DNA of 64,000 bases from Rubrivivax sp. (GTDB lineage: Bacteria; Pseudomonadota; Gammaproteobacteria; Burkholderiales; Burkholderiaceae_C): assembly GCA_030653505.1 (NCBI GenBank), contig JAURZK010000038.1, forward strand, positions 62,001-126,000, given 5' to 3'. Under the pieces are notes generated by a model. The model was not told the origin of the DNA. It saw only the letters and a program-made list of their open reading frames with translations, and made no database searches. This document shows, one piece after another, positions 63,028 to 64,000 of the stretch (position 1 is the first letter of the stretch; each line of letters opens with the position of its first letter). The translations under genes were made by a program, and so were the position numbers.

Positions 63028-63993
63028 ATGGTCAAGAAGATCCGCCCCTGGACCACCCTCGCCGGCTGCGCCCTCATCGCCTTCGCGGCGCAGGCCCAGG
63101 TCTTCCCCGATCGGCTCGTGAAGATCCTGGTGCCGCAGACTCCGGGCGGTGCCTCCGACGCATTGGCCCGCATCGTGGCGCAGGAGCTGAACAGGAAGTG
63201 GGGCCAGTCCGTCGTGGTGGAAAACCGCGCGGGTGCCGGCGGCAACGTCGGCATGGAGGTGGTCGCCAATTCGCCGGCCGATGGCTACACGCTGCTCATG
63301 AGCTACGTGGGGACGCACGCGATTAACGGCGCGCTGTATAAGAAGTTGGCCTTCGACCCGGAGAAGGACTTTGTGCCCGTCGCGACGCTGGCGACGCTGC
63401 CCTTCGTCGTCGTCGCCAAATCCGACGCGCCTTTCAGGACGATCCCCGATCTCGTCTCCGCCGCGAAGAAGGGATCGCTGACGTATGGCTCGGCGGGCAA
63501 CGGATCGGTCAATCACTTGCTGGGTGAGATGTTCAACTCCGCAGCCGGCGTGAAGCTCACGCATGTGCCTTATCGCGGCGCGGCACCGGCGATGCAGGAC
63601 CTGATGGGTGGGCATATCCATCTGGTGTTCACGAGTCTGCCCTCAGTGTCGGGGTCGATCCGGCAGGGTACGCTGCACCCGATTGCCGTCACGAGCGCCA
63701 AGCGCGCGGCTTCGTTCGCGAACATCCCGACCGTGGCTGAAGCGGGCTTCAAGGACTTCGACGTGAACCCGTGGTTCGGCCTGTTCGCGCCGGCCAAGGT
63801 TCCGGCGGCCGTGATTGCAAAGATCAATGCCGACGTGAACGAAGTGCTGAAGGCCAAGGAAGTGGTGGACAAGTTCGCCGCGCAGGGTGCGGAGCCCTAT
63901 CTCACGACACCGCAGCAGTTCGCGGCGGTGCTCCAGGCGGACATCGCCAAGTGGGGCCAAGTAGTGAAGGCCTCGGGCGCCAGCGTTGACTGA
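63028..63993 (+). CDS. Bug/TctC-type periplasmic solute receptor
   Basis: Extracytoplasmic receptor of 321 residues. The signal peptide (TTLAGCALIAFAAQAQ) precedes VFPDRLVKILVPQTPGG. Bug features: PQTPGGASDALARI, ENRAGAGGNVGMEVV, ADGYTLLMSY, HVPYRGAAPAMQDL. The start at 63028 has AAGGAGACATCG upstream. It is the last gene seen in the mutase operon and probably binds the carboxylate destined for CoA transfer. It is distinct from the receptor at 44103. Seven bases remain after its stop. Confidence 0.92.
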   Translation: MVKKIRPWTTLAGCALIAFAAQAQVFPDRLVKILVPQTPGGASDALARIVAQELNRKWGQSVVVENRAGAGGNVGMEVVANSPADGYTLLMSYVGTHAINGALYKKLAFDPEKDFVPVATLATLPFVVVAKSDAPFRTIPDLVSAAKKGSLTYGSAGNGSVNHLLGEMFNSAAGVKLTHVPYRGAAPAMQDLMGGHIHLVFTSLPSVSGSIRQGTLHPIAVTSAKRAASFANIPTVAEAGFKDFDVNPWFGLFAPAKVPAAVIAKINADVNEVLKAKEVVDKFAAQGAEPYLTTPQQFAAVLQADIAKWGQVVKASGASVD

Positions 63994-64000
63994 AGAAGGA

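Overview
The window is GC-rich, densely packed bacterial DNA that looks like a betaproteobacterium of the order Burkholderiales. That placement rests on the codon use, two Bug/TctC-type periplasmic receptors, IclR regulators sitting beside catabolic operons, LivG/LivH-type transport genes next to a large AMP-forming ligase, and the IS types. No rRNA, tRNA or CRISPR array was seen. Almost every gene belongs to coenzyme A thioester catabolism: 8 acyl-CoA dehydrogenases, 9 intact crotonases, 6 CaiB/BaiF CoA-transferase genes (9 domains), 3 thiolase-fold proteins, 3 CoA ligases of two types, a biotin-dependent carboxylase, a MaoC pair, 3 SDR/OYE-type modules and a B12-dependent mutase. It reads as a catabolic island made of several linked pathway modules.

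Layout. (1) 1-7727, minus strand: an operon with LivH (cut by the window edge), a large AMP ligase, LivG, an acyl-CoA dehydrogenase, a thiolase, a crotonase and an isovaleryl-type dehydrogenase. Together these give uptake plus partial beta-oxidation. (2) 7900-14826, plus strand: AMP ligase, SCP-x thiolase, two-gene MaoC hydratase, SDR and a two-gene acyl-CoA dehydrogenase, which is one complete beta-oxidation cycle. (3) 14895-23510: acyl-CoA carboxylase beta and alpha subunits, a CaiB transferase, an acyl-CoA dehydrogenase and three crotonases, two of them of the methylglutaconyl/isohexenylglutaconyl-CoA hydratase type. This resembles the carboxylation branch used for leucine or acyclic terpenes. 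(4) 23536-34953: crotonases, a metallo-hydrolase, a cysteine-less thiolase with a DUF35 partner (Ltp2-like), a tandem-fused CaiB protein, two flavin ene-reductases, an alpha/beta hydrolase and an EamA exporter. (5) 35279-45086, minus strand: two MmgE/PrpD proteins, an ADP-forming acyl-CoA synthetase, a dehydrogenase, a CaiB transferase, a crotonase, a hydrolase and a Bug receptor. (6) 45348-54439, plus strand: BadI-like ring hydrolase, BadH-like dehydrogenase, a dehydrogenase, two more tandem-fused CaiB proteins around an IclR regulator, and a final dehydrogenase. This points to alicyclic acid ring cleavage. Two matching 17-bp palindromes lie in front of this operon. (7) 54494-57124: a scar containing a decayed copy of the crotonase plus metallo-hydrolase pair of module 4, IS4-type fragments, an IS256-type element and an orphan structured segment resembling an IS200/IS605 right end. 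(8) 57184-63993: IclR regulator, crotonase, split B12-dependent acyl-CoA mutase, CaiB transferase, MeaB-type chaperone GTPase and a Bug receptor, forming a self-contained carbon-skeleton rearrangement module.

Many genes overlap by ATGA or GTGA, so expression within each operon is probably translationally coupled. The most unusual points are three double-length CaiB proteins whose N-terminal halves have each lost the catalytic aspartate, the mutase operon with an altered active-site residue beside its radical-handling histidine, and the ring-cleavage operon with its paired operators. Substrates are not determined by the sequence; every pathway assignment here is inference from family and context.
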